From Lactarius indigo (lineage: Eukaryota; Basidiomycota; Agaricomycetes; Russulales; Russulaceae), in NCBI GenBank assembly GCA_025766275.1, contig JAFKAC010000074.1, positions 231,940 through 295,939 of the forward strand: a stretch of 64,000 bases of DNA, given 5' to 3'. This document shows positions 24,261 through 36,800 of this stretch, one piece after another. The notes under the pieces are model-generated. The model saw nothing but the letters and a program-made list of their open reading frames with translations. It searched no databases and was not told the DNA's origin. The translations under genes and the position numbers were made by a program. The first letter of the stretch is position 1. The number at the start of each line of letters is the position of its first letter.

Positions 24261-26155
24261 TGGTCGTATTATGGTATTGATACTTATTATACATTTACTG
24301 CTACTTATGGAACTCTTATGGAGGCTCAGGGCTCAAACTCGGGCATAAACCATGACGGCGAGGAGGGACCAGGTTCGCGTTTCGTCAGGTCCCCAGCCTA
24401 ACCATCTATTGCTACTTTGTACTCTCCAAAGACAACAGGGACATGACCTGTACGTCTTCTATGTGATATTGCTGTGGGAATGCAATCGGCATTGCAAAGG
24501 GATGAGCAAACGAAGATTGACGGGTACCATGGTGAGCATCAAGTGCTTTGCCCCTCTTCTGTTCGCCTCGTGGCACGATATTTATATTTGTCATCGTGTT
24601 TCGACTGGATGCTATTGTTGATGCACGACGGTCCTCGCTTGCACCGAACTCTTCTTCTCACCCCCTTCTGGCTGCGCATACCTTGCCAATGACGAAGACG
24701 GCATCACAGCGCAAGTCACAGCGGGGTTCTGCGTGTTGGGCATTGTAACTTACTGTTAGACTTTATGCCGGATCAACCGTGTTCGATTCCGCAGAGCATA
24801 TTTAGAACTTTCGGAACGTACAACCGTATAACCATAGGATAAGGTGGATAGAGATTAAAGCAGTGCGGCACATAATACTGGCACCGGGCCGAACTCTCGA
24901 CCACTGCTCGACTTTTTCGACCATGCGCTCGAAACGGTCCGAAACCGGTTCGTCGAACACCGTCAACATCTTTCAAAGTCTATTGCGCTCCCCTTCACCA
25001 TGTTCAGCCAGCCCCAATGTGATACGAACCTGAAGCAGTGGAGATATAAACCACTTCACGTGGTCGGCGCCGCCTCCAACCGCACCTCGCAGATGAGACA
25101 ACGTGGCAATAATGCGCTACACTGGCAGTAGGCAGTGTTTGCCTAGCTCACGCCTGTTCCTCATGTCTGGGGCCAGGACTCAAACTTGGCTCCGCCACAT
25201 CCCTCCTTTTCCTCGTACCACCACTACCTCTTTTGATTTTGTGCCGGTTATAGTATACTTGCTGCAGAAATGATACGTCCTCCAGGTCCGTGATCAAGAA
25301 AGGCATGCTAGGATTGACTCGGATGGCGTTCTGGATGAGTTTGAGCGCATCTGCAGGAATTTTACGACCTTACACCTTACTCCGAGGCAACCCACACACG
25401 TTTTAGATGGTGGCTTAAGGAACACCGATGGCGCTGTGGCCGGAGAGGGGTGGACAAAATGCTTGACAATATGGACACCTTGAGTTATATAAGTGTCGTG
25501 CGTGACATCCTGACTTTGTAATTATGCATCATGATGTGTCTCAGACCTGCTCAGGCTTTGCACGAGGCGTACTTTATCGGCTTAACTGTATAGATCACTA
25601 CGGAAAGATGCACATCTCGTGCAGCTCGAAAAATGTTGATGCAACGATGTTAATCTTGCGGTCAAACCTGGATGATTGTCCTGTGTTCCGTAAGCGTTAT
25701 TTCAATACGTACAGTAAATCCAGCACTGGTTTTCGGGACTCACCAGCCACCGGTCCTCACAATCACCGGCATCTGGTAATGCAGGCGCCAAAGGCGGCTG
25801 AAATAGCACCCCAACAAAGTTCATAGGTGCTTTTGGCCCTTCCAAGAACAACGTACAGCCCAGATCCACTTCACCTGACTCCGGGGCGTTAAACCGTGGA
25901 ATGGAAATGCCGTGTTCTCCGCACATACGGTATGGCTCACCCGGGCCGTGTCACAAGCATAAAGCCATATAAGGTGAGGTAGGCGCACACTGGCCAGAAT
26001 CCAACGCCGAATTAGATTTCATTTTAATTTGCGTCTGCCACTATCGGACTGGTCAATGCGTCATTTGCCTCATGGTTGCCTCGCGGTCAACTGGTCAATG
26101 CTCCACACACAACCTCTTAAGATGTTTGTCCTAGTCTATCCGGACCAATTCACAG
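24261..26155. other. Spacer between DUF6535 copies
   Basis: The first 170 bases are homologous to the flanks downstream of copy B and of the relic (shared strings near tggaggctca and cgtttcgtcaggt), so this is the duplicated 3' flank. The remainder has no recognised gene apart from two short conserved-looking minus-strand segments, listed separately. Confidence 0.5.
25150..25926 (-). pseudogene. Fragments of an unrecognised minus-strand gene
   Basis: Two segments read like real protein: GISIPRFNAPESGEVDLGCT with LFLEGPKAPMNFVGVLFQPP (about 25750-25926), and ALKLIQNAIRVNPSMPFLIT followed by DLEDVSFLQQVYYNRHKIKR ending in a stop near 25150. The sequence between them is not open. I do not recognise the family. 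It may be the decayed remains of one gene or a gene with a large intron. No start is assignable. Confidence 0.3.
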
Positions 26156-29100
26156 ATGTCAACTCCTTCCTATACTCACCAAGTCGTACACCGTAAAGAT
26201 CATGACGCGCCTGGAAAGGGGATCACATCAAGTACGTTCACCCGTTCAGCAGTAAACTCACCGTCCTCATAAAACCCCACAGACGGTCGTCTATTCCAGT
26301 CGGAGTCAGAGAGAGACAAAGTATTGCAGGGGGAGCCTGGCTTCGTTGGTGGATCAAGACCTCTCTTTGACATGTATCTAAAAATGGCGGTAGAAGAGGA
26401 CAGGAAGATGGTAGATGGCTGGAAGGCGGATGCACTTACGACGCTTTTCTTTGTAAGATTTCGTGTCCATTCTATTGTACTGTGGATTGACCACCGAGGC
26501 CGTAGTCTGGACTGTTCTCTATCGTTGTTGCGGCGTTCCTTGTTGTGTCATTTCAGGACCTGCGACCGGATCCACAGGACAAGCCTACATTCTATCTCGA
26601 GAACATTTATCAGCTCCTTGCCAACCCTAATGGGACTCGTGTCCCCACTTCTTCTACTCAGTCTAACCCACCCACTTTCTCTCCACCGAGATCTGCTGTC
26701 TGGGTCAATTCGCTCTGGTCCTTGAGTTTGGTCATAGCTCTTTCATGTGCCCTGCTCGCAATATTGGTGCAGCAGTGGGCCCGCCGATACATCAAGACCA
26801 CACAACGACATTCTGCAAGTAGTACGCATAAACGAGCACGTGTTCGTGCAATTTTTCATAAAGGCGTCGAGGAGCTACACCTTCAATGGACCATTGACGC
26901 ATTGTCCATCCTCTTACACGCGTCCCTTGTTCTCTTTTTGGCCGGATTCATTATATTCTCCTTTGGTTACAATCATACAGTCCTCAAAGTCGTGGTGTCG
27001 TGGGTCGGGCTCTGCGCCGTCATGTATGCATGCTTCACGTTATTACCCCTCATCCGACACGACAGCCCATATTATACTCCCCTCTCCCCTCCATTCTGGC
27101 TCATTTACACTGGAACCCTATATGTCACCTTCCGAATTCTCCGGTGGTGCACGGCGTTCAACCTTTTCAGCGAAGAGACGTGGAATCGTTTCGGTCACTC
27201 GGAAGACCACTATGGAAGACGGTTTTTGCATCGTATAGAGGAGGCCGCCGAGGAATCCATCCAGAAATCGCCATCGGAGATTGACGGTCGCATACTTCTA
27301 TGGGCGCTCCAGTCCTCTGGGAGTATCCCAGATTTCCGCGACTCAAACGTGCTCGACGAATTCCGGGGAGCCTTCGAGACGTCGAACGGCGAGGAGATGA
27401 CAGATGTCCTAATTGGACTAATGGACCGTACATTATCGTCCGATCTGATCACACAGTCAACCAAAGAAGGCCGGATCAAGAACTATATCGCGGCAATGGT
27501 CGAATTGTCTCTCCCTATCAGCCAGCGAACACTCGAGCGTGTTCTGTACAAGGACTGGGGTGCACTCCTAGATTCTGTTGATTTCGGGCTCTTGCTGAGG
27601 AATACACGGTACAGTGACCCATTTGCGGAGTACTATTCGCAATGCGTGGTTGCCGTCATTATTTCTCGGGTGAAAGAACGCGATGACCGCTGGTTTGAAC
27701 TAGTCACTGGCCAACTAGGCATATCAAAGTCCACCCTCGACAGCTACCTCGACCACGGCGACAGCGTGTTGCTTGCTAATTGTATTTTTATTTGTCGGCG
27801 CACATTGGATGCCTATTCTGAGCACAGGTGGCCTCGCGATGTCTACTCACGATCAAAGACTATGGAACTTGCTTCTAGATTCGATGTACAAGATGTTCTT
27901 CCTGAACTGCGGCACAAGTTCTGCGACATGTGGAATGAACTTGTTCGAAACACAAGGGACCGACGCTCTCGAAACCTTTCAATTTACATCCTCAAACACA
28001 TTCGTAGCGTTTATTTTGAATTGCATCGAGACACCATTGCCGTCGCTACAGCATTTACCGACAAGACGCTTGACGACGATATCACCCTGCTGTTCCCATC
28101 TTCATATCCTTCGTGCGAGATAAGCCGCTACCACCACCCGGATCCATGTTCCGTCAAGGTAGAGGTTGTCTGTGTAAAAAGATCCGAGGTCAGTCCCTCC
28201 TTGATTACTGCATCGTGCCGTGCCAGCTAAACCCCACCAGCAGGCCTCCACAAAGGGACCATCGCCCAATGGTGCGCCTCCGATTCCACAAGACTTGAGC
28301 ATGGTCTCCATGCCTGTCCACACTCCGCTGGTCGTACCCGCCAACAATGGAATCCAGTGCCTCCCACCGGGTTCTTCTTCTCCGAATACATTTAGTATGA
28401 TACCGGGTGATGCCCGCACCCACGCCACCTCGTTTGGCCCAAGTGTCACCCTTCACTCCACTAACACTGCTCTTAACCCTCTACCGAATCCGCTGTCGAG
28501 AATTCGTGACCATTGCACGAAGGTGGTATCCGACGCGACTCTTAATGCGACGACACAGGCTGTCCATACCTCTTCGACCCCTCCTCGCCCTCGCGTCGTC
28601 TCGCGCCCCACAGCCGTTTCGGGACCTGGCACACCTCTGGCCACGCATGACGCATCGTCGACGCTCACGTCTAACACTGGTCACACTAGTACCATCTTCA
28701 CGGGCATGCAGTCAGTTGGTGATATGACCGCCGTACTGCCACAACCTATCTCGACCATCTCGCCTCCCCGCGCTGTAGTTCGTATCTCCCATGTCAAGGA
28801 CGATCGCGCTCTTGTTTCTACCTCCTCTAGAGACGGTGCTGATCTCCGCATTGTCCCTACTCACGCGACGCTACTTGACACACCATCGCCGTCCCTTTCA
28901 ATCCAGGTTCCGAGAAACGCGGTTCCTGCAAACTCTCTAACCTCCTCTGTGTCCTGGTCCGACCACATTTCTTCAGGGACAAGGTCGCTCCCAACAAACA
29001 ACTCTACCACGACCCTCCCGCAGCGACAGCAGTCACTGGCAGCGCCCTTAGTCCTTGCTACGACTCCAGATTTCTCCCAACCTCTTCGTGGTACTATATC

Positions 29101-29167
29101 ATTTCCTGAAGACACGGGTGGATCAGAGAGATCCCGCACACATCCCGCCCATCTACCTACCGTGTAG
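26156..29167 (+). CDS. DUF6535 membrane protein, copy B
   Basis: Second full DUF6535 gene. Exon 1 starts at 26156 (MSTPSYTHQVVHRKDHDAPG); exon 2 has GRLFQSESERDKVLQGEP and DMYLKMAVEEDRKMVDGW; exon 3 joins as SGLFSIVVAAFLVVSFQDLR then DPQDKPTFYLENIYQLL. The four hydrophobic segments match copy A (the second to fourth almost identical). The first large exon stays open to 28230, but the donor GAG|gtcagt near 28188 with acceptor cagcag|GCC near 28244 continues into a Thr/Ser/Pro-rich tail ending at 29167. The segment from about 26925 to 28200 differs from copy A at only a few dozen positions, whereas exons 1-2, the start of exon 3, and the tail have diverged strongly. Function unknown; membrane location is inferred from the hydrophobic segments. 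Confidence 0.8.
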
Positions 29168-30447
29168 TCGTGACCTGATATTTGTGAGTCCTCTCGGGCC
29201 CCTCTTTTGGCTGCTAGTTGTGGAGGCTCATCCCGAACGCAGATCATGAAACTAGCGCTTCGTCAGGTTCCCATTCTGACCATGTATTGGTATTTTATAC
29301 CAGAAAATACCAGGGACACGTAGTACGTACTCGATGTAGTTTGGAATTATGGAATGGTTATCTGTGTTGCTCTACTCGAGAGCTGTGCCATCTCGGTGGC
29401 GGAGTTACCCATTCAAATATTCAAACCTCGCCTAAGTCCAAAAATGATCACCAGGGGACAATCGTTATGGAACCAGCTGTAATGAATTATGGACCTCGGA
29501 CACGTGACCCAAGCCATGGCCCCAGGCCCCAACGAAAACTAAACTCTCAAGTCTTAGCCACAGTGCGTACAGCGTCGCCTTCTGCATTTTGGTACCCTGC
29601 GACTATCCTCCCCAGCATGATGAGAGGGAACATTTTTCTGGAGGTTCTGTTCCTCATTTCGGTTGCGATGTGGCGAAGTTGTGGAGATCATCGTCCTTAC
29701 TTTATCATCTCTCATTGGACTGTGTCTGGAGACTCATGACAACCCGCGTTGGCTTGGCTGCGCACTGGCAGGGTCTCGTGGCTATTCTAGTGGTGAGATA
29801 TGTGAAGAGCCCTGGCTCCACATTTTTTCCGGCCCGCATGAATCTCCTATTATCGGAAATACTTTCAAAATTTGGGACAAGTCTTGGTTACTTGGGAGAG
29901 ATTGCAAGAAAATACATTGCGTTCTCCTGTTCGTCGACATGGCCTTGGCAGTTACGACATCGTGTCTTGTTGAGCTGTATTCTTGGATGTTGCACATCCC
30001 TGAAATGTTGTTGTTGTCGTTCTTCACGTGGTGTTTTCCCGACTCAGTCATCAGGCATTGTGTTACGTTCGCGAAATTGAAGTACGATGGAAGGTGGTAT
30101 TTCAGTTCCTTAAATGTACTCGGCTCGCGGTATGACCGGTCTGTATCTATGATATGTACTCTGGAATAAAAATGGATTCAAAAAAAAAAAAGGTGGTATT
30201 TCAAGCAGGATAATATCATATTCAAGATCGTGCTCTGAGTGACATGGTATTGAAGGTCGTTAGTCGAAGACTACCGAACCACTGGAACGTAGTTGAAGGT
30301 TTTTGAACGACAGAGTTTGATTGCGACGCTCATCCACAACTCCGACTGCAACCAGCTTTCTAGTCAAGAAATGGCCTGACTTGTGGGGACATTATAATGT
30401 GTTTCCCCTTATACTGTCGAAGATATTTCGTTGATTTCTTCCAACAG
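29168..30447. other. Intergenic region with retroposed fragment
   Basis: The first 130 bases are the duplicated DUF6535 3' flank. Two overlapping plus-strand frames (29589-30080 and 29663-30169) are Cys/Leu/Ser-rich without motif and are probably chance. A short poly(A) insertion lies at 30105-30191. Confidence 0.45.
30091..30203 (+). mobile_element. Retroposed mRNA 3' end with target-site duplication
   Basis: The 14-mer aaggtggtatttca is found at 30091-30104 and, exactly, at 30190-30203. Between the copies lies about 86 bases that end with AATAAA (30165-30170), nine more bases and then a run of 12 A (30180-30191). This is the textbook layout of a LINE-mobilised, 5'-truncated transcript: target-site duplication, short insert, polyadenylation signal, poly(A). 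The source transcript is unknown. The A run overlaps the second repeat by up to two bases. Confidence 0.7.
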
Positions 30448-31054
30448 CGCCGCTGGCGCGGACACGACGCACTTGGCGATGGATTGGTGGGCACTCATAA
30501 TGGTCGCGGATCCGAAAGTACCGAGGTGCGCCTAAGCTGAGCTAGACACTGTTGGTGAGCGGTCGCATACGCCGACATTTTTGGGACGCTTCAGGCCTTC
30601 TGTATGTACAAGCAGTGGCCAAAGAGGTCTTTCGATGATGCCATCGCTCTCGCTCTCCCACACATCTCGACTGGTACTATTTTCGTCCCCAAGGGAACGC
30701 TGTGCCTTACGATTCTCTGGAATTGCCACAACAATCCGTCTACCTATGGCGACGACGCCGCAGTGTTCCGGCCCGGGTGGTTGCTGGACGTGCGTGGCGA
30801 GATCATCTCGGGTCCTGCGGAGACGCGCGAGGAAGGGAACAGCACGTTTGGTTTTGGGCGCCACGCTTTCGTGGGGAAACACATCGCCAAAGAGTCACTG
30901 GTCACTGTTCATAGCCACGGCGCTATGGTCGGAGACCCTCGAACGGCTCCGTGGTCAAGATGGGAAGAAAGTGCTTCTTGATACGGACGCCTTCGTAGAT
31001 GATAACCGATTGGTTTTGCAAGCTCTTTATCCCACCGCCAGGCTCGAGTACTGA
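30448..31054 (+). pseudogene. Cytochrome P450 relic (C-terminal part)
   Basis: Remains of the C-terminal half of a fungal P450. After an acceptor-like cag the I-helix reads AAGADTTHLAMDWWALIM (the oxygen-binding A-G-x-D-T-T pattern). The K-helix ExxR survives as YVQAVAKEVFRW. Then come IFVPKGTLCLTILWNCHNNP, VFRPGWLLDVRGEIISGPAE, and the haem loop FGFGRHAFVG followed by KHIAKESL. In the haem loop the invariant Cys ligand (FxxGRxxCxG) is Phe. The end LLDTDAFVDDNRLVLQ is recognisable. These blocks sit in at least three frames and a stop follows the I-helix, so several frameshifts separate them. The N-terminal half is missing. Non-functional. Confidence 0.85.
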
Positions 31055-32487
31055 CTTTTGTGCGATGCAGTAATCTAGTTCCGTAAGAGTGCAAAATCAC
31101 ACCTCGGTTTCCTGAAATACTTTCGATACTGGCTGTAGAGGAGTTGCCTGGGACGCAAAACGTAGCGCTGCATGAATTCGGGGAATGAGAGACTTTGAGG
31201 CGTTTTTACCAACTACGGAGCTTACTATGACCGTTCTGTACGCTTTGGGGGAACTCTCTTTTCTTTTTGTTATCGACAAGAATGCCTCTTCAGCAAGAAG
31301 CGGACCCCAGCCTGAGTCGCAGACGACAAGACAATACACCATTTCATACGGCACCGGCTCAGCTCTTGTCTTTTGTGATCTATGCAAACTTAACATCAAC
31401 GCGAGCCCATACGATCGCAAGCATCGAGCCCTTGTAGTGGCTAAGAGGGCATTCTACTCCTCTTTATCAACGCCAAGACGTTTTCGGGCGTCGGGGAGTC
31501 AAATTACGGGACTTCGTAACAATGGGGAAGACATCCGAACAAATAAATATTCTGTCGGTGTCAAAGGTTATTCCGCGGATTACCGTTAGGCGTTCGTACG
31601 TTTAACAACTATATGCATAGCCTGCACTGTAGGACTTTACGAGTTCCGAGTCTGACGGCAAGTTTGTCCTCCTCGGGAGTCCAAGCGTAGAGTATTCATC
31701 TTATTAGACCCGCATGCCAGTGTTTTAAGATCCATCTAGCCGTCCATCTCGAAGATTCTTGTACAAATTGAAACCTTGGTCCAACTTCACAGTCTGAAAT
31801 GCGGGCAGTGGCCACACTTGGCTGTCAAAGAAGGACCTGTGTAAAATCTGGTAATTTCTTGGTCAATTTTCAAGTCGAGTTTTCCAGTGAAAAAAAAGAG
31901 TCGAGGGCAGTCGCTGTGCATGACCAGCTGTGGCCGCCAATGACTACGGGTGAGATGATAGAGGCCATCGGTAGATGGGTGATTCAATGTCCGTCGGAGT
32001 GCCTGCGATCCTCGGACGAAGACTCACTTTGAGTTGACCCGGGCCGCGGAGATTGCTTGAACAAAGCCGCACACTTGGCACAACTTCGTGCTAACGTCAC
32101 TGCCAAGTCCCGTAGCCGCGACTCGGCCGAGTCCACGAGCTCGCTCCATGGCGAGATGATGAAGTCTAAGTCTGTGGCGCCACACTGAATACCGTGCAAA
32201 ACTAAATGCCACAATTTACCGGTGAGTATGTACGTGCAAGGGTTTATCCAAGAGTTTGTCTGATACGTGAACTGAACAATGAACAATCACCTTCGTACCA
32301 ACTTTGGATACTCGCGCATTTCCATGCCAACACCAACTTGCTCAGAGTTTTCCCAACCTCGTCCTGTCGGGTCTCCCTAGCCCCATCTAGAGACCCAAAT
32401 ATTACTACTGGCGGTTACTAGGGCACTAGATCTACGCGCTCATTGTATTTCTTTCGAGCTCACGTCGCCAGTGTCAGCCCACGGGGA
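31055..32487. other. Region without a recognisable gene
   Basis: About 1.4 kb between the P450 relic and the GH131 promoter. A 134-codon plus-strand frame (31185-31589) shows no family motif. No repeat stands out. Confidence 0.5.
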
Positions 32488-32494
32488 TATAAAA
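32488..32494 (+). promoter_or_regulatory. TATA box of the GH131 gene
   Basis: TATAAAA, 37 bases before the start codon at 32531. This leaves room for a short leader. Strong TATA boxes fit an inducible secreted-enzyme gene; that is an inference. Confidence 0.6.
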
Positions 32495-32530
32495 CCTGCA
32501 CAGGACGGCTGGTCAAGGCGGTATCCAGAG

Positions 32531-33720
32531 ATGTTACTACTTTCTTTTATCGCTTTTGCACTTGGTCTCGAGTCCACCGTCTGGGCAAGCCCAGTTCGGC
32601 GGGCGAGTTCAATTCTTTATGACGGGCGGGCACCGTCTACTATCACAGCGGCAGACCTCGACCAGTCAAAGGGCCCATACCTGGCGTATGTCATCCCTTG
32701 CATCTTTCCCTGTAATGCCTCAACTCAAGAGATTGTAGTGCAGTGAAAGGGAGTCAAAATGCTAGTCACGTAAGTGCTTTCTCGAGTTCGAGACGTATAC
32801 GTGTTGATTCTTCCCCCCAAATAGTACTTCCAATTCCTCGGCAACAGTCCTCCCCCTACCCCGCTTTGGAGCCCGGTACAGGAACAGGCAATCCGTGCTA
32901 CCATCGATAACTCGTCAATATTCACGCCCGGTTCCAATCCGCCGCAGCTTGGCTTCCGCCGCGGCGAGCTCATCGCACAGCCGGACCAGAATGGGAATCG
33001 CACCACGTTCAACACGCAGATCGAGAGCGGCCTCACGGTTTTCCACTTCTCGGTGCAAGCGGACTCCCAGCAGCCATTGAACTTCAAACACGAGTATCAG
33101 CCCTTGTTCATCGAGCCAAGCGACGGGACGCACATTTTTGATCTTCACTCCGGTATGATGCGCGCGCTCGCCCCTTCCCCCCTCCGATTTGAACTGACAG
33201 GTGTCAATCACTCGTGCCAGGTACCCCATTCAATTCAACAGTATCGGATGCCGATGCGCGTGTGCTCAGCATCCGCTCGCACGCCAGCAAGGTGCTGTTC
33301 CAGACGCCGTTCGTTGAAAACACGTGGCACAACTTTGCCGTCGCCGTCGACTGGGACAAGCTTACTCTCCAGGTGTTCTACTCGCAGAACGCGTGCACTT
33401 TGAAGGCCGTCACTCAGGTCGAGGACAACTCGAGCGCCACCAAAGGTCCGAACGGACAGGGAGACTTCCACTTCGGTCTGCTCAAGGTCCGTCCTGAGGC
33501 GTCATTGCCGATTACACTTTCAGAGCCCATCTTCTGATACGCATACGCTGAATAGCTTCCGCTCATCAACCCTGCTGATTCTCCTGCAGACCAAGCAGAC
33601 GTCGCGCATAAGGGTATCCAGGAGGGCACTACAGAGTCAATCCTCTACTCGGGTGTCTTCGTCGAAAACGCGCTGAATGGTGTCAGTATTGGCAATAGCC
33701 AAACTGCCCCCCTTGGATAA
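32531..33720 (+). CDS. Secreted GH131 beta-glucanase
   Basis: Glycoside hydrolase family 131, fungal enzymes acting on beta-1,3/1,6- and beta-1,4-glucans. The start gives a secretion signal, MLLLSFIAFALGLESTVWAS, followed by ILYDGRAP. Exon joins give GPYLAAVKGSQNASHYFQFL, then PPPTPLWSPVQEQAIRATID, GFRRGELIAQPD, and HFSVQADSQQPLNFKHEYQP with LFIEPSDGTHIF. Next come SKVLFQTPFVENTWHNFAVA with VDWDKLTLQVFYS, GQGDFHFGLLKLPLINPADS, and finally HKGIQEGTTESILYSGVF with a C-terminus GNSQTAPLG. Four short GT-AG introns all keep frame, so the gene seems intact. No carbohydrate-binding module is present. The protein of about 300 residues matches single-domain members. It likely acts outside the cell on plant or fungal wall glucan. 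Confidence 0.92.
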
Positions 33721-33805
33721 TAGACCACATTCCTTTAGATTGATTTCGCATTACATAGTCCCTCGTAATGATATGCGGGTAATACCCATTACATCTATGC
33801 TTTGC

Positions 33806-36800
33806 TTAGTCATCAGCAGATAATAATTCCTCAACACGCTCTACGAAATCGCCCTTCGCCCAGAATTTCACCCACTCCAACCGGTTCACACGCCTGACTG
33901 GATCGAGGTCAAAACACATGGGAGGCAGAACGGCTGTGCCTTCCCGTCGCTGCCAATACAGAGTGACCTCACGGACAACCGCATGCCCCCCCTGAATCAC
34001 CAAAGCCTCAAGTAGCTTGCGTCCGCGTTCATCTGCGATAGCACTGGGCGGGTCTTCGCGGAGGTCCGGCCATATATTCGCCGCAATGTGGTGCACCGCC
34101 ATCCAGTGCACGAAGCCCTCAATCGGTACACGTGCGCGGTGGCCCACGAGCAGACTAAGTTGTGCACCCACGACATCCGGCACCTGTTCGGCGGGCCAGA
34201 GGAAGGTGCCGGCAGCCCCACCGATGACGAGTTCGACGGGGGTGCGCACGGTACCGAGGACATGAGCGGTCTCATCGTAAACTAATTTGCGGTAGTCAGG
34301 CGCATAGCGCTGTGCGAGGGGCGGAAGGAGCAGCGCGGCGAAAAGCGGGTGTCCGAAGGAGACCGCATCGTACAGCGCGACCAGGTCCGTGTAGAACTGG
34401 AAGAACGGCATGCCGGTTCCGAGAAACCGGCTCGCGGCCAAATCGAGGTCGTCCTGTTCGTCCGACGCGGCCGAAGCGGAGAGCCCATTCGGGGACGCAC
34501 CGAGAGTGCAAGGGATGAGGAGCGCCTTCATCAGCTCGCCGACGGTGTCGTCGCGGAATACTTCTTCTCGGTCTCCTCCGCTTTCAGATGGTGCGCCTTG
34601 TGCTTGTCCATGTTCGAGCATGAAAACCTTCATGCAGCTGAACGTGACTTCCGCGCGTGTCATTGCGAATGTTTGTGTCCCATTCGCGAGCATCGCCTCT
34701 CGCACTACCCGTGTAAGAAGAAGCGTGGCACGAACGACCTCCGTCTCGTTGGCGTCCCAACCCGACGGCAGGCACTGCCAAACTGGGGAGGTGCCAGAGC
34801 GTAGGAGGTGGTCCAAGGGAAGAAGTGGCCAGTCACGTGCGAAGAGGTAGCCAAATCCGCGGGTGGCAGGGAGGCGTTGTGTTGTTACGAACCTGAGGGA
34901 GTGGGGTGTGGGAACAAGCGGTGCGACACGCACACGGGCAGTTTTTTCACCCTCAACACCTGCATCGTCATGACGTGACACGAGGTCAAAGGTTAGGAAA
35001 GGACTCAGTATGTGGAGCCCACCCCGCGACCACACCTCTGATGGAACACTCCAACCGCAGTTACTGAGATACCGCTCATCAGCCAAGTTGGTTATAGCAC
35101 CAAGCATATCGAGGGCGGCATCCTCATCTCCGGGAAGGAACCGCATAAGGGCGATTCCCAGTTGCGTTAGCAAGAGATCACTTTTTGTGCTTGGAAGGCG
35201 ACCCGAAAGCCGCACGTAGTTTGAGACATACGAGACTAAAGGTCGCAAAAAGGGCCGCATGTGTGGAGAGACGCCGGATGACTCGGAGAGAAGCGCGTGA
35301 GTGGAGATAAATGACGCTAGCACCCCAAGGTGAGAGAATGGGAGCTGGAAAGGGGGCTCGGGGAGAGGCGTATTGTCGGGAGGGAGACAGGCGAGCCAGA
35401 GACGAATCGCTGCACTTAGGAGTGAGGCGGATTCCGTCACCTCGCGATAGAACGCAAAGTCCCTATTGACGTCATAGCTCGCGGGGATCTCGCTCAGCAA
35501 GCTCTTCAATGAAGAGATCGCTCCCGAGATCACTTCAGTATTATTGAGGGCAAACGCGGGTTTCAACCACGCGAGAGAGCTTTCTCGCTCCTCGGCACCA
35601 CTACGCACGCCATTATGCCGCGCACCTTCAAGCCATGCGGCCTCCGCGTTCCATAACGCAGTCCACGAACCCCGGTCTGCAGGCTCCTGTGTGAACTTGC
35701 GCGCAATAATGGGGAGATTTGAGATCCAGCCCCAACCGGATATTTGACTCCAAAGAATTTCGTGTGGGGGTGTCGTCTGATGGGGATCGGAGGCGCAGGT
35801 TGTCCAGGCACCTAGTAGAGTTATGTAGGCGGTTAATAATGGACGCGAATCGCACTCGGGTGAGAGGATATGAGAAGCTAGGTAGGTAAGGGGTTCTGCA
35901 GCTATCGTCGCAGTATGAGCGTGTAGTCCATAACGTGCGAATGTAGTGTACAATTGCAACGTGTGCGTCAAGAGAGAGGTAGCAAGTGGAGGTGGATAGG
36001 GAGATGAGGTTGGAGACGAAATTAGAAAGCGCAGAAGCGCAGAAGCAGGGTCGAGAAGTTTAGAAGCGGACAGTCGGGAAGCTGATGCGAGTGTAGTCAG
36101 GAGGCAGATGGCGTCAGGGGTGGGTGGAGGTGAGTCTGCTGACGGGAGAATAGGCGTTAGGATAAAGACACGAAGTAGATTAGCGATTAAAGAGGGTGTA
36201 TCAGTAATCGTGTCCGCGATGGCGTTGCTATGCATTGCGAGACGTTGGAGTATGGCTAGCAGTTGTAGGAGCGAGAGGCGCGGAAGATAAGTGGCACCAA
36301 AGATGGTAGCCACTTGAGTGAGGAAGAAGTGCAGAGGGAGAGACGAAATAGCGTCGCCCTTCACCACACTCTCCCCCTCTTGTTCGGGGGCGCCCTTCTC
36401 TGGAGGGTCTTCTTGCAGCTCCACACCGTCGACGCTCATTAGGTCGGAATCCCACCCAACAAGAGCCTCCCATAGTACTTCTACCGCTCTCGAGCCTAGA
36501 CTGCCTCTCTCGCCCATCGCTTCAGCGCTGGCGGCGACCGCCCGCTTGCGGAGGTCCTCTTCTTTACCACGTAGTTCTTCCAACCCTTCCGTGTCCTCCG
36601 AAATGCCCCGGCGTAAGACAGCGAGTCTCCGCGTTATTCCCGCCATGATCCCAAACATGACGGCGCGTTGTGCGGGTACGGTCGAGCGCGCAAGCAAGAA
36701 GACGTCATCAATGGTATAACCAGCACGAGCACCTTCTGCATGGTGATGGAGCCCCAGATGCGTTGGCAGGGTCACGGACAACTGAGGGGGTATCGGTGCG

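Noticed and set aside
29589..30169. Two 160-codon plus-strand frames after copy B
   Set aside because: Mutually overlapping, Cys/Leu-rich, no motif; the second runs through the retroposed insertion.
34349..34850. Plus-strand frames inside RPAP1
   Set aside because: Antisense shadows in GC-rich coding sequence of a gene with clear family motifs.
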